A stretch of 64,000 nt of DNA from Bacteroidia bacterium (GCA_026003215.1 BPGV01000001.1:709570-773569); one strand, 5' to 3'; shown: positions 36,678-47,466, numbered from the stretch's first letter. Translations and numbers: made by a program. The notes: generated by a model not told the origin, from the sequence alone.

Positions 36678-39600
36678 ATGCGGTTATTTGGCCCCACCCG
36701 CTGGGCGACCCACAATCGCGTCACCGTGTATGTCCTCACCGTGTTGATTACCCTCTTTGGCATCACGTCGTATATCTCCCTCCCCAAGGAGCTTTTTCCC
36801 GACCTCGTCATCCCTACTATCGTCGTCAACACTGTGTATCCCGGCTCCTCGCCCAGCGATATTGAAAACCTCGTTACTCGCCCCATCGAAAAGCGTCTCA
36901 AAGGCATCACGGGTATAGAAAAAATCAATAGCTATTCCCAGCAAGACGTCTCCACCATCGTGGTAGAGTTTTCCGTCAGTTTGGACCCCAAGGAATGTAA
37001 AGATAAAGTCAAAGATGCCGTAGATAAGGCCCGCCCGGATCTCCCCAACGACCTTCCGCAAGAGCCTACCGTGACCGATGTAGATTTTTCCGAAATACCC
37101 ATCATGTCTATAAACTTAGCGGGCAACTACTCCCCCACCCAGCTCAAAAAATACGCCGATGAACTCAAAGACCGTATAGAAGCCCTCCCGCAAATACGCC
37201 GAGTAGATATTGTAGGTGCTTTGGAGCGCGAAATCCGCATAGATGTGGATATGACGAAGCTCCAAGCCTACAACCTCGCTTTTAGCGATGTAGAAAACGC
37301 CATCGCCCGCGAAAATGTACTTATCTCCGCCGGCGAAGCCGACTTAGGCCGACAAAAGCGGACCCTTCGGTTAGATGCGCGTTTCCGCTCCGTAGAGGAA
37401 CTCCAGAATTTGGTGGTGCGCTCCAGCTTCGGCGCGCCGGTGTATCTGCGGGACGTAGCACGCGTCTATGATGGCTACAAAAAACGCGAAAGTTATGCAC
37501 TCTTAGACGGGAAGCCCGTCATCACCCTCAACGTCATCAAAAAAGCCGGAGAAAACCTCGTAGAGTCGGCCGATGCTATTTTTGCCCTCCTTGCTCAAGC
37601 AGAAAAAGACCTCCTTCCCGCTGACCTGCGTATCGTCGTCACGAATGACCAGTCCCAGCGTACCCGCGTCCAACTGGATGACCTCGTGAATACCATTATC
37701 ATCGGCTTCCTCTTAGTGACTGTGGTATTGATGTTTTTTATCGGCCTGGAAAATGCCCTCTTTGTAGGCTTGTCGGTACCGCTCTCTTCTTTCGTGGCAT
37801 TTCTCCTTTTTCCTACCTTAGGATACAGCTTGAACCTGGTGGTTTTATTCTCTTTCCTACTGGGCTTAGGTATAGTGGTGGATGATGCCATTGTCGTCAT
37901 AGAAAACACCTACCGAATCTTTGATAACGGACGAGTTCCCATCCTCCAAGCTACCCAATTCGCTGCCACAGAGGTATTTATTCCTGTGCTCTCCGGAACC
38001 CTCGTCACCGCAGCCCCCTTCGTACCCCTCCTTTTCTGGGAAAGCATCCCGGGTAAGTTTCTCCATTATCTCCCCGTCACCTTTTTGATTACCCTTTTTG
38101 CTTCGCTTTTTGTCGCCTATATTATCAATCCCGTTTTCGCGGTGGATTTCATGCGCCCTGAACGAAAAGGCCCCTACAAAGTATGGACTCGCGGCTTCAT
38201 AGTAAGCTTTGGGCTTACGCTGGCCTTAGGGGGGCTCTTCTATCTTTTCGGCAACCGCGGCTTAGGCAACTTGGCCCTCACCTTGGCTGTAATATTCCTT
38301 TTAGCCCGCACGCTCCTGCGCAAAATGATCCAAGGCTTCCAAGAACGGCTCCTCCCCCGATTTATGGCTGCGCATAAGGCTATCCTGCGCTGGGCTATCC
38401 AACGGGGCCACCCTAAATGGGTCCTCTTAGGTACAGTAGGGCTTTTTGTGATAGGCATAGGGCTTTTCGCGATCCGCCCGCCGAAAGTGTCTTTCTTCCC
38501 CTCCCGAGATCCGAACTACATTTACGCTTACCTCAAGCTCCCCGAAGGTACCTCCGCCGATTATACCTTCCAGATAGCCCAAGTCGCCTACGAACGCGTC
38601 CAGAAAGTGCTGGGCCCCAACAATCCTCTCGTCAGCTCCGTCCTGGTCAATGTAGGTGTAGGGGCCGGCGACCAGTTTGACCGAACCAGCAATAATGCCC
38701 CTAATAGAGCCAAGATAACTATTGCCTTTGTGGAGTTTCGCAAGCGGAAAGGTCAATCTACTCAGCCGTACTTGGACAAGGTATATAATTCGCTAAAAGA
38801 CCTGCCGGGGGTCACGCTCTTAGTAGAAGGGGACAGAGCCGGCCCGCCCGCAGGCAAACCCATCCAAATAGAGATCGCCAGCGAAGACCCGGCTTTGGCT
38901 ATTCGCACGGCTCAGCAGGTCAAAAAGTACTTAGACTCCCTCCAAATCCCGGGCATTCAAGATCTAAGCAGTGACTTGGTGCTCGGCCGCCCAGAAATAC
39001 GATTGCTGGTAGACAGAGAACGCACCCAACGTGCGGGCCTCTCCTCGGCCCAGCTTGGGGGCGAACTACGCACCGCTATCTACGGTAAAGAAGCCTCCAA
39101 GTTTCGCGAAGGAGAAGACGAATACCCTATCCAGATACGCTACGCCGAAGATTACGCCCGAAACCCGGAGCAACTGCTTGCCCATCGGATAGTCTTTCGG
39201 GACCTAAGTGACGGCCGAATAAAGCAGTATCCCTTAGCCAGTTTTGCCAGCTTTTCCTACAGCTCGGGACCCGGCCTTATCCGCCGGAAAAACCTCAAAC
39301 GCACCATCACCCTTTCCTCCGATGTGCTGCCCGGCTACAACGCCACCGAGGTAAATGCCCAAATCCGCCAAGCCTTAGAAGCCCTGCCTATCCCCAAAGA
39401 GGTAAGTATCACCATCGGTGGCGAACAAGAAGAACAAGCCAAAGCCGCCCGCTTCCTCCAACGCGCCTTCCTCATAGCTGTAGGGGGGATTTTTCTCATC
39501 CTGGTGGCTCAGTTCAACTCCATAGGCGTGCCTCTCGTTATTTTGTCGCAGGTATTTTTTAGCTTGATTGGCGTCATATGGGGCTTTGCGCTCACGAGAA

Positions 39601-40046
39601 TAGAGTTTTCGGTGGTATTGGCTGGGGTAGGCACCGTCGCCCTCTTAGGGGTAGTCATCAAGAACGGCATTCTGCTGATTGAGTTTATAGAGGAACTAAA
39701 GCATAGGGGGTATCGCACCCGTGAGGCCATCGTAGAAGGCGCCTCTATCCGGCTCAAACCCGTACTCCTTACGGCGACAGCTACGGTCCTTGGGCTGATC
39801 CCGCTGGCCATAGGATTCAATATTGATTTTGTGTCGCTATTTACGGAGTGGGACCCGAAGATATTTTTAGGGGGGGATACGGCGTTTTTCTGGCTGCCGC
39901 TCGCCAGCGCGATCATCTTCGGCCTTAGTTTTGCGACAACGATTACGCTGGTGGTGGTGCCTGTGCTGTATTACCTCCTACATGTGGGCACCCTCACCTG
40001 GAGCCGCCGCCTCCTGCGCTGGAAACGCTGGCTTAACGCAACCTGA
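36678..40046 (+). CDS. RND-family efflux transporter (HAE1/AcrB-like)
   Basis: 1122 aa; PKELFPDLVIPTIVVNTVYPGSSPSDIENLVTRPIE, GLGIVVDDAIVVIEN, GVVIKNGILLIEFI. Confidence 0.93.
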   Translation: MRLFGPTRWATHNRVTVYVLTVLITLFGITSYISLPKELFPDLVIPTIVVNTVYPGSSPSDIENLVTRPIEKRLKGITGIEKINSYSQQDVSTIVVEFSVSLDPKECKDKVKDAVDKARPDLPNDLPQEPTVTDVDFSEIPIMSINLAGNYSPTQLKKYADELKDRIEALPQIRRVDIVGALEREIRIDVDMTKLQAYNLAFSDVENAIARENVLISAGEADLGRQKRTLRLDARFRSVEELQNLVVRSSFGAPVYLRDVARVYDGYKKRESYALLDGKPVITLNVIKKAGENLVESADAIFALLAQAEKDLLPADLRIVVTNDQSQRTRVQLDDLVNTIIIGFLLVTVVLMFFIGLENALFVGLSVPLSSFVAFLLFPTLGYSLNLVVLFSFLLGLGIVVDDAIVVIENTYRIFDNGRVPILQATQFAATEVFIPVLSGTLVTAAPFVPLLFWESIPGKFLHYLPVTFLITLFASLFVAYIINPVFAVDFMRPERKGPYKVWTRGFIVSFGLTLALGGLFYLFGNRGLGNLALTLAVIFLLARTLLRKMIQGFQERLLPRFMAAHKAILRWAIQRGHPKWVLLGTVGLFVIGIGLFAIRPPKVSFFPSRDPNYIYAYLKLPEGTSADYTFQIAQVAYERVQKVLGPNNPLVSSVLVNVGVGAGDQFDRTSNNAPNRAKITIAFVEFRKRKGQSTQPYLDKVYNSLKDLPGVTLLVEGDRAGPPAGKPIQIEIASEDPALAIRTAQQVKKYLDSLQIPGIQDLSSDLVLGRPEIRLLVDRERTQRAGLSSAQLGGELRTAIYGKEASKFREGEDEYPIQIRYAEDYARNPEQLLAHRIVFRDLSDGRIKQYPLASFASFSYSSGPGLIRRKNLKRTITLSSDVLPGYNATEVNAQIRQALEALPIPKEVSITIGGEQEEQAKAARFLQRAFLIAVGGIFLILVAQFNSIGVPLVILSQVFFSLIGVIWGFALTRIEFSVVLAGVGTVALLGVVIKNGILLIEFIEELKHRGYRTREAIVEGASIRLKPVLLTATATVLGLIPLAIGFNIDFVSLFTEWDPKIFLGGDTAFFWLPLASAIIFGLSFATTITLVVVPVLYYLLHVGTLTWSRRLLRWKRWLNAT

Positions 40047-40274
40047 CTATGCCCAGACCTCTCCCCTCAATCTTTCCAGAGTGCAAACGCAAAAGTACTA
40101 TCTCGGCTAAACTCCTCTCCTTCTCCATAACTCATAAGCCTTTACAACGCATAGCTCTATGGATAAGCCAGCCAGTCCAGTTCGGAATCCCCAAGAATTA
40201 GCCAAAGAGAAGGACATTAGCTCCGTGGCCAAATGTATATCTTCTCGCCGCGGTAAAAAAGTTATGTTTGCCGC

Positions 40275-42002
40275 ATGCCGACGATATACATAGACGGGCA
40301 GGCCTATACGTATGAAACGCCCGGCAAGCTCCTCCAATACTGCTTAGACCACGGGATTGAGATACCGTTTTTCTGCTATCACCCAGCCCTGAGCATCCCC
40401 GCCAACTGCCGTATGTGCCTGATAGAGACGGGCCTCCCCGTCAAAGACCGCCAAACCGGCGAATACGTACGAGAAGCCGACGGCTCCCTCAAGATTGCGT
40501 GGGGGCCCAAGCCTACCCCTGCCTGCACCACCGACCTCGTCCCCGACCTGCACGTCCGTACCCACCGCACCTCCGAAACTATCCGCCAAACCCAACAAGC
40601 CGTATTAGAGTTCATCCTCATCAATCATCCACTGGATTGTCCTATCTGCGACCAAGCGGGAGAATGCCCCCTCCAAATATGGACCTACAAGTACGGCCCC
40701 GAAGGCTCCCGCTTCGAAGAAGAAAAAGTCCATAAGCCCAAGCGCATGCGGTTAGGGCCGCGCGTGGTTTTAGATGCCGAGCGGTGTATCAACTGCACGC
40801 GGTGCGTGCGCTTCACCGAAGAAGTCTCCAAAACGCGCCAGCTCACTATCATCAACCGTGGCAACCTAAACTACCCCGCTACCGCGGACGGCCAGCCTTT
40901 CGATGACCCGTACTCGCTCAATACTGTAGACATTTGCCCGGTGGGAGCGCTCACGAGTGCGGACCACCGCTTCAAAGCGCGTCCCTGGGAGATGAACTAC
41001 ACCCCTACCATCTGCACAGGCTGTGCCCGCGGCTGCAATACCTACGTGTGGGTGCGGGACAATCAAGTCATGCGCTTTACCCCTCGGAAAAACCTCCAAG
41101 TCAATCAATACTGGCTTTGCGACGAAGGGCGATTAGACTACGCTAAGTACAACGAGCGGCGCGCCTCCGGCCTTCGAAAAGCCGGTGACATCCCCGTACC
41201 GTGGGAAGAAGGCCTTAAGGCGATCACTGCTCTCCTACAAGCCCATACAGGAAAGATTTTCTTTGTAGGCTCGGCTTATGCCAGTGTGGAAACGCTGTAT
41301 GGGCTCAAAGCTTTTGCCGAGAAGCTTTCGCCCGGGGCTCCGCTGGTGTATGTGCCTCATATTCAGCCCGGTTGGGGAGACGATCTCTTACGGCGGGACG
41401 ACAGAACCCCTAATGCCGCCGGCGCAGAAGCCTTAGGCTATCAAGCCGTCTCTCCAGAAACCCTCTTAGAGAACTTACGCACGGGCGCTTATACCCTCCT
41501 CTACTGGGTAGAAGATGATGTGACCCTCCAGCAGATCCTCCCGCAGCTGCCAGCAGGGCTGCCGGTAGTGGCGCATCTGTACCAGCTCATCCCGGGATAT
41601 GAACAGCTGACTTGGGTACTGCCTGCGGCTACCCATTTAGAGAGCTTCGGGACTTACCTAAACTTCCAAGGCGTAGCTCAGACGGTCCAGCCGGCACGTC
41701 AGTGGCGCCAGATGACGCCCCAGGATTGGTTTTATATGTCTAAGAGCCGCTTAGACGCTGCAGGTCAGGCCGTAGATAAATGGCGCCATCCCGAAAACAT
41801 CCCGGATTGCCTGCCAAGTTATAAGATGCTGGTGCGCATAGCTGAGGAAATGAAGCTCAACTTAGGCCTTCCCCAGGAGCACCTTCCCCTATGGGAAAAG
41901 CTGAAGGCGACTCTGCCTTTCTTACACAGCGCCACCTACCCGAAGCTTCTGCGGAAGGAAATGTTCCGCCACAATCAGTTAGCCTTTGCTATCCAAGTAT
42001 AA
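40275..42002 (+). CDS. nuoG: NADH-quinone oxidoreductase subunit G (NuoG/Nqo3-like)
   Basis: IPFFCYHPALSIPANCRMC, HPLDCPICDQAGECPLQ, CINCTRCVRF, and CTGCARGC-x27-C. Confidence 0.88.
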   Translation: MPTIYIDGQAYTYETPGKLLQYCLDHGIEIPFFCYHPALSIPANCRMCLIETGLPVKDRQTGEYVREADGSLKIAWGPKPTPACTTDLVPDLHVRTHRTSETIRQTQQAVLEFILINHPLDCPICDQAGECPLQIWTYKYGPEGSRFEEEKVHKPKRMRLGPRVVLDAERCINCTRCVRFTEEVSKTRQLTIINRGNLNYPATADGQPFDDPYSLNTVDICPVGALTSADHRFKARPWEMNYTPTICTGCARGCNTYVWVRDNQVMRFTPRKNLQVNQYWLCDEGRLDYAKYNERRASGLRKAGDIPVPWEEGLKAITALLQAHTGKIFFVGSAYASVETLYGLKAFAEKLSPGAPLVYVPHIQPGWGDDLLRRDDRTPNAAGAEALGYQAVSPETLLENLRTGAYTLLYWVEDDVTLQQILPQLPAGLPVVAHLYQLIPGYEQLTWVLPAATHLESFGTYLNFQGVAQTVQPARQWRQMTPQDWFYMSKSRLDAAGQAVDKWRHPENIPDCLPSYKMLVRIAEEMKLNLGLPQEHLPLWEKLKATLPFLHSATYPKLLRKEMFRHNQLAFAIQV

Positions 42003-42837
42003 ACGCTTGAACAAACGCCTCTGGCGTAAGCGCTGAGACCGGCTGAGCAGCGACTTGGGAGACCAGGCCCGGCAGCTCTTGGGGCAAAGCGTAAGTAGCC
42101 TCGGCAAAAGACGCCAAGGGGTGTTTCGGCTGGCATATCCAAGGACGCCCCCAGCGCAGCAGGAGCTCTTCGCCTTTGCCGAGAAGGAGGAGGGCTGCGG
42201 AGCGCAGGGCATAGTATTCGGTTTCTTCCCAGGGCAGGCCTAAACGCAAGTGGATACGCGTGGGGAAGCGCGCCGCCGCACTGCGCAAAGGCGTAGGATC
42301 GAGGGGATACCCTACGAGAAAGATCTGGAATTTGGCTAAGGCTAAGAGTTCGGCGAGGAAGGCCGCTTCCGAGCCAGCGTCAGGAGAAAGGACGCAACAT
42401 ATCGTAGTCGGTTCCTTTTCTTCCTCAAAAGGGAGGCCTGTCGTAGGGAGACCTAAGGCTGCCCCTTCCGCAAGGAAGGGCAAGGGCCGACGAATGGTAG
42501 CCGCATAGCGTTGCTTCCATCGGCGGGCCAATGGGTAGGCCCATGAGGGGCCCAGTTGGAGGAGCTGGGGCGTAAAGCCCTCTTCTTTCCAGAGCCCTTC
42601 TATCGTATGGCGCAAGGCCCGGAGCGACCAAGGCCCATAAAACCCTATATGCCGGCCCAAGGCATTTTCTATGGAGAGGGCAAACCCCCGCCGGCCCGCA
42701 GGCCAATAGGGATTCCAGCTAATGCCCCATACGGGGGCGGTTTTAGACAATACAGAGAGGGCGTGGGCATAGGCTTCTGCCAGCAAGCCATAATGGGTAG
42801 AAGCATGCGCAGGCAGGAACCAGACGATACCAGTCAT
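41989..42837 (-). CDS. hypothetical protein, possibly glycosyltransferase-like
   Basis: Intact ORF with ATGA overlap with pdxA; GT-B-like layout is inference only. Confidence 0.55.
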   Translation of the reverse strand: MTGIVWFLPAHASTHYGLLAEAYAHALSVLSKTAPVWGISWNPYWPAGRRGFALSIENALGRHIGFYGPWSLRALRHTIEGLWKEEGFTPQLLQLGPSWAYPLARRWKQRYAATIRRPLPFLAEGAALGLPTTGLPFEEEKEPTTICCVLSPDAGSEAAFLAELLALAKFQIFLVGYPLDPTPLRSAAARFPTRIHLRLGLPWEETEYYALRSAALLLLGKGEELLLRWGRPWICQPKHPLASFAEATYALPQELPGLVSQVAAQPVSALTPEAFVQAFILG

Positions 42838-43886
42838 GATGGGGCGCCGCTCTCCCCCTGACTTTCTTGCCAGGCCTGGCGCCGCCGCACAATAGCTAAC
42901 CCTTCCCACACTGCCAGACTCAAGCTGGAAATATCCGCTGTGTCTTTGCCCACTTGGTCATACGCTACACCATGGTCCGGCGCGGTACGCACAAAAGGCA
43001 GCCCAGAACTATATTGGAAGCCTTCCCATCCTACTAAAAGTTTGAATGGAATAAGCCCTTGGTCATGATATAGCGCTAAAACTGCATCCACTCTTTGATA
43101 ACCTCGTGCAGCAAAAAAGCCGTCTGGGGAAAACGGTCCGCCTACCCATAGGCTTTCTTCCCCCAAAGCAGCGATGAGCGGCTGAATAACTTCTTTTTCT
43201 TCGGCTCCGATAATCCCGTCATCGCCAGCGTGAGGATTGAGTCCTAAGATGGCTATGCGCGGGGTAGGCACGCCAAAGTCCTGCTTGAGCGTTTGATGTA
43301 AAGTAAGGATAGCTTGGCGGAGGTTTTGCGCTGTGATATGGTGCGCTACTTCCCGTAGGGGAATATGCTCTGTCAGAACCGCTATGCGCAGGGTATCACT
43401 GACCATGAGCATGAGGGGGGGAGTATTCGGGGAGTGAGCACGCAAGTATTCGGTATGTCCCCGATACGGGAAGGTAGCCTCATCGTAGAAAGTAGCCTTA
43501 TCCACGGGGAGGGTCACGAGGAGGTCCAGTTCGCCCGTCTGGGCCAGCTTAACGCCCTCTATGAAGGCGGTGCGAGCCAGGCGGCCTCCTTCTGGGGAAG
43601 CGCTTCCAATAACGAAATCATTTAGGCTCCCACACTCTATGAGGTTTAGCTGGGCGGGTTTAGCGTCCCGAACATGACGTATAGCGTGATACCGAAGTCC
43701 GCCGGACAAGCCTAAGAAACTCCGCCATCGTTCTATCACCCGCCGATGAGCTAACACGATGGGAATAAAAGATTCGGCCCAGCCTTCTCCCTGCAAGAAA
43801 TGGAAGAGGAGTTGGGGGCCAATCCCTCCAGGTTCTCCTATGGTGAAGGCTACACGAGGGAGCTTATCCAAAGAGCCTTTCTCCAT
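42834..43886 (-). CDS. pdxA: 4-hydroxythreonine-4-phosphate dehydrogenase
   Basis: FTIGEPGGIGPQLL, FPYRGHTEYLRA, ILGLNPHAGDDGIIGAEE, LYHDQGLIPFKLL, RTAPDHGVAYD. Confidence 0.95.
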   Translation of the reverse strand: MEKGSLDKLPRVAFTIGEPGGIGPQLLFHFLQGEGWAESFIPIVLAHRRVIERWRSFLGLSGGLRYHAIRHVRDAKPAQLNLIECGSLNDFVIGSASPEGGRLARTAFIEGVKLAQTGELDLLVTLPVDKATFYDEATFPYRGHTEYLRAHSPNTPPLMLMVSDTLRIAVLTEHIPLREVAHHITAQNLRQAILTLHQTLKQDFGVPTPRIAILGLNPHAGDDGIIGAEEKEVIQPLIAALGEESLWVGGPFSPDGFFAARGYQRVDAVLALYHDQGLIPFKLLVGWEGFQYSSGLPFVRTAPDHGVAYDQVGKDTADISSLSLAVWEGLAIVRRRQAWQESQGESGAPS

Positions 43887-45324
43887 GACGCATAAGGAAA
43901 GCAAGCGTGAGGCGTACCCCTACCCCTGAGGCATACTTCACTTGATAATGACGCGGGAAGCCCCTATCCGGCGGCATGGGTTTGTTATAAAAAGCGGTGC
44001 CGGCAATATCTATGTGGGCCCAGGGGTAGCGCACAAAGTACTCTAAAAACTTAGCAGCGGTGATAGCGCCGGCTTCACGGCCGGCGGAGTTTTTGATAGC
44101 AGCGATATCGCTCTTGATGAGATAGCCGTACTCTTCCCACAGCGGAAACTCTACCAGCCGCTCATAGGTATAAGTAGCTGCATCCAGTAGAGCCTCTCGT
44201 ATAGCAGCCCCCGCATTGGTAAAGAGCACCGAGGCATAGGGGCCGACAGCCATTGCCGCTGCCCCCGTAAGGGTCGCAAAGTCTATTACAAACGCCGGAT
44301 TGAGCTTGCGTGCATAGACGAGCGCATCGGCTAAAATAAGTCGGCCTTCGGCATCGGTGTTGCGTATTTCCACCGGCGTGCCGTCATAGATGTGAATAAT
44401 GTCGTTAGGCGTATAGGCATTCTCGCCGGGACGGTTATCGGTAGCGGGAACCAGCGCTACCACATAAAAAGGCAGTTGGAGTTTGGCTATAGCCCGTAGT
44501 ACGCCAATAACGGCAGCACCACCCGCCATGTCACACTTCATATAGTCCATACTGTCCGGCGTAGGCTTGAGGCTAAGGCCCCCCGTATCAAAGACTAACC
44601 CTTTTCCCACCAGCACAATAGGACGGCTATTGATAGGCTGAGGTGGTTTATACGTAGCGATAGTGAAGGTAGGGGGATTTGGACTCCCTCTATTCACGGC
44701 GAGGATCCCGCCCATGCCTTCTTGGGTAATGCGGGCTTTATCCCATATCTCTACCGAGAAGCCGACTTCTTTTCCCTCAGCAGCGATGCGCTGAGCCAGT
44801 TCCTCCGCCGTGAGCACATTTGGGGGTTCATTGACCCAGTCACGCACCAGATTGACACTTTCCCCTATAATAAGCCCTCGTTGTATAGCAGGACGTAGCG
44901 AAGGATCCGAAGCTACCAAAAATATCTTCTCCACCGAAGCTGGAATATCTACGGCATATTTGGTGAAGCGATACAGGCTCATGAGGGCCATTTCGCCCAG
45001 GGCCTGGTAGTAGTCGGCTGCGTCGGGCAAGCCTGGCGCATGCACCCAGAAAAGTTCCACTTCTTTCCATCCTACTTCTTCGGCTTTACGTAGGGCGTAA
45101 TACACGCCTCGTCGGAAGTGTTCTAAGGTTTCTTGGGGCAGTTTGACCAGGAGACCTTGTCGCTGGCCATCGTTGAAGAAAGCGAGTTTATCGGATAAAG
45201 GGAAGGCTTCGGGCGAAATACCCCAATCTTTCAAGGCCTGGGCCCATTCTTTTTCGGCTTTGGGCGAGACTACCCAGAGCACAGGACGCTGACCACTCAG
45301 CGTCTCTTGAAGCTGTACCTGCAT
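43864..45324 (-). CDS. pepA: leucyl aminopeptidase (M17)
   Basis: VGKGLVFDTGGLSLKPTPDSMDYMKCDMAGGAAV, IRNTDAEGRLILADAL. Confidence 0.95.
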   Translation of the reverse strand: MQVQLQETLSGQRPVLWVVSPKAEKEWAQALKDWGISPEAFPLSDKLAFFNDGQRQGLLVKLPQETLEHFRRGVYYALRKAEEVGWKEVELFWVHAPGLPDAADYYQALGEMALMSLYRFTKYAVDIPASVEKIFLVASDPSLRPAIQRGLIIGESVNLVRDWVNEPPNVLTAEELAQRIAAEGKEVGFSVEIWDKARITQEGMGGILAVNRGSPNPPTFTIATYKPPQPINSRPIVLVGKGLVFDTGGLSLKPTPDSMDYMKCDMAGGAAVIGVLRAIAKLQLPFYVVALVPATDNRPGENAYTPNDIIHIYDGTPVEIRNTDAEGRLILADALVYARKLNPAFVIDFATLTGAAAMAVGPYASVLFTNAGAAIREALLDAATYTYERLVEFPLWEEYGYLIKSDIAAIKNSAGREAGAITAAKFLEYFVRYPWAHIDIAGTAFYNKPMPPDRGFPRHYQVKYASGVGVRLTLAFLMRHGERLFG

Positions 45325-45391
45325 CGGGCCGCAAAGTTAGGAGGGATGGCCATAGCCAGCGTACTCATACCCCGTTCGCGTAATTTTGTCT

Positions 45392-45925
45392 ATGGCTTCT
45401 CTTAGGGAGGCTCTGCGTTATCTCCTTCCGCCTTATGTCGTATATGGGATTATCATAGGACGGGAGAGTTTTGGGCACTCAAGCATGCTCCTTTCGGGAA
45501 AGTAGGCGTGTGCACGGCGTAGGATGGGAGATTTGGACCCTCATAGCGTATCTTCTGCCTTTGGCTTTCATGAAGAGCCGGACAAACCCCTCGCACAGAA
45601 GCACGACATGCACTGGATACACCACCGAGAGCCGCACGATCCTTCGCATATTGGTACCTCCCTTAGGCTTACGCTGCCCTTAGCTGCATATTGTGGAGCA
45701 TCTTTTGGGTAGTGGGCCAGGGCAGTCCGCTGGTAGACGCAGCCTATGGCGGACTGGGGATAGGCTATCTCTTCTATGAAACCCTACCCCTTTACATGCA
45801 TATTCGACCGGCGCCACCCTTTTCGGTTTTTGCGGAAGCTATGGCAACATCATTATTGGCGTCACTTCCGAACGCCAGATACGTACTATGGGGTGGCGGT
45901 ACGCTGGTGGGATGAGATTTTTAGG
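45392..45925 (+). pseudogene. fatty-acid hydroxylase / sterol-desaturase-superfamily gene broken by several frameshifts
   Basis: Pieces in three frames: MASLREALRYLLPPYVVYGIIIGRE (frame A), GWEIWTLIAYLLPLAFM (B), MHWIHHREPHDPSHIGTSLRLTLPLAAY (A), GYLFYETLPLYMHIRPA (C), FRFLRKLWQHHYWRHFRTPDTYYGVAVRWWDEIFRR (A). Histidine motifs fit the FA_hydroxylase superfamily. Confidence 0.75.
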
Positions 45926-45935
45926 AGGGCGCGAG

Positions 45936-46007
45936 AGCCCCCTGACGGATTCGAACCGCCGACCTACTGATTACAAATCAGTTGCTCTACCGCTGAGCTA
46001 AGGGGGC
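45936..46007 (-). tRNA. tRNA-Thr(TGT)
   Basis: RC gcccccttagctcagcggtagagcaactgatttgtaatcagtaggtcggcggttcgaatccgtcagggggct. Confidence 0.95.
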
Positions 46008-46015
46008 TGGGATTA

Positions 46016-46023
46016 CAAAAATA
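46016..46023 (-). promoter_or_regulatory. TATTTTTG box 8 nt upstream of tRNA-Thr 5' end
   Basis: CAAAAATA on the + strand. Confidence 0.5.
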
Positions 46024-46030
46024 CACAAGT

Positions 46031-46459
46031 TCAGGCAGATTTCCCCTTGCGGCGGCGACGCTTCCCTTTGGTATGGGAGAGAGACTCGCCCGCCAGGTAC
46101 GGATTGAAGTCGACCAACTCAATAAGCGCCATTTCGGCGCCATCCCCATGCCGGGGGCCCAGTTTGAGGACTCGGGTATAGCCGCCTGGCCGATTCATAA
46201 TCGCCGGGGCGATAGTGCTATACAGTTCTTTGATGGCTTCTTTATTTTGGAGGTAAGAGAAAAGCAGGCGCCTATTGGCTTGCGTATCTACCTTAGCCCG
46301 GGTGAGCAGCGGTTCAATGTAACGACGCAAAGCTTTGGCTTTAGCCAACGTAGTGATGATACGCTTGTGTTGTATCAGAGAAAGGGCTAAGTTTCGTAAA
46401 AGGGCTTTTCGATGCGAAGCTTTCCGCCCCAGGTTATTTATGGTATCTCCGTGCCGCAT
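46031..46459 (-). CDS. rplQ: 50S ribosomal protein L17
   Basis: [44 protein letters not shown]. Confidence 0.97.
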   Translation of the reverse strand: MRHGDTINNLGRKASHRKALLRNLALSLIQHKRIITTLAKAKALRRYIEPLLTRAKVDTQANRRLLFSYLQNKEAIKELYSTIAPAIMNRPGGYTRVLKLGPRHGDGAEMALIELVDFNPYLAGESLSHTKGKRRRRKGKSA

Positions 46460-46467
46460 AGCTCTTT

Positions 46468-47460
46468 TTAGAGAGATAGGTGTGCTTTATAAGCGGATAC
46501 ATCCATGCCCAGCTTTAGGCCTAACTTATGCAGGGCATTTTCTATTTTCTCTACGCTTTCTTTACCTATACCGCGAAACTTTTCTAAATCCTTCGGCTTG
46601 AGAGGCACCAGATGGATGAGGTGGGTAATGCCTGCGTTGCGTAGAGAGCTGTAGGCGGTAGCGGTAAGGCCCAGTTCAGCGTCTGTGATATCCTGCTTGA
46701 GGATTTCCAGGAGCTTAGGGTCCAAAGCGGAAAGTGCACTTGCCCCGGAAGCCTGCGCTTGTAGAAGCACGGTGAAGTGGTCCACCAGTATCTGCATAGC
46801 GGCTTGCAGGGCTTCGCGCGGCGAAATATTACCTTTGGTTTCTATTTCCAGAAGGAGCTGTTCATAATCGGCTCGTTCGCGATAGAGGATAGTCTCTACC
46901 CGAGGGACGACACGAATGACAGGCGAGAAGCTGGTATCTAAGACAATTTCATGGAGCTCTCGTTCCTTTAGGAGGGGTTTATTTTCCTCAGCCAAATGGT
47001 AGCCTCGGCCTTTGGCGATACGCAACTCCATCTGGACAGTAGCTTTGGAGTCTAAATGCATAATAACAAGCTCTGGATTAGCTACTTCGTACCCTGGGGC
47101 TGCCGCTACCAAATCTTTGGCTGTAAAGACTTTTTGCCCGCGTACTTCTACAAAGATACGACTGGGGGGATCTTCTACTACGGGCCGCAAAGCTACTTGT
47201 TTGAGGTTCAGCACGATATCCACCACATCTTCTATTACGCCGGGGATAGCGCTAAATTCATGCAAAATCCCCGGCACCTTCAGGGATACTATGGCATACC
47301 CTTCAATAGAAGAAAGCAGCACCCTACGCAGGGCATTCCCCACAGTAACCCCGTACCCTGGCTCTAAGGGCTTGAAAAGATACTTCCCTAAGTAACGATT
47401 TTCTTCTACGACTTCAAACGTAGTCGGCAAAACCAAAGGTGAGGACAAGAGTATCGCCAT
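46468..47460 (-). CDS. rpoA: DNA-directed RNA polymerase subunit alpha
   Basis: [29 protein letters not shown]-terminal [17 protein letters not shown]. Confidence 0.97.
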   Translation of the reverse strand: MAILLSSPLVLPTTFEVVEENRYLGKYLFKPLEPGYGVTVGNALRRVLLSSIEGYAIVSLKVPGILHEFSAIPGVIEDVVDIVLNLKQVALRPVVEDPPSRIFVEVRGQKVFTAKDLVAAAPGYEVANPELVIMHLDSKATVQMELRIAKGRGYHLAEENKPLLKERELHEIVLDTSFSPVIRVVPRVETILYRERADYEQLLLEIETKGNISPREALQAAMQILVDHFTVLLQAQASGASALSALDPKLLEILKQDITDAELGLTATAYSSLRNAGITHLIHLVPLKPKDLEKFRGIGKESVEKIENALHKLGLKLGMDVSAYKAHLSL

Positions 47461-47466
47461 AACCGA

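Noticed and set aside
40107-40337. 76-aa minus-strand ORF, and a 44-aa plus-strand ORF from about 40160 (MDKPASPVRNPQELAKEKDISS...)
   Set aside because: No domain, no promoter box at a leaderless distance; the 44-aa ORF reads through the nuoG promoter box. Kept as unexplained intergenic sequence.
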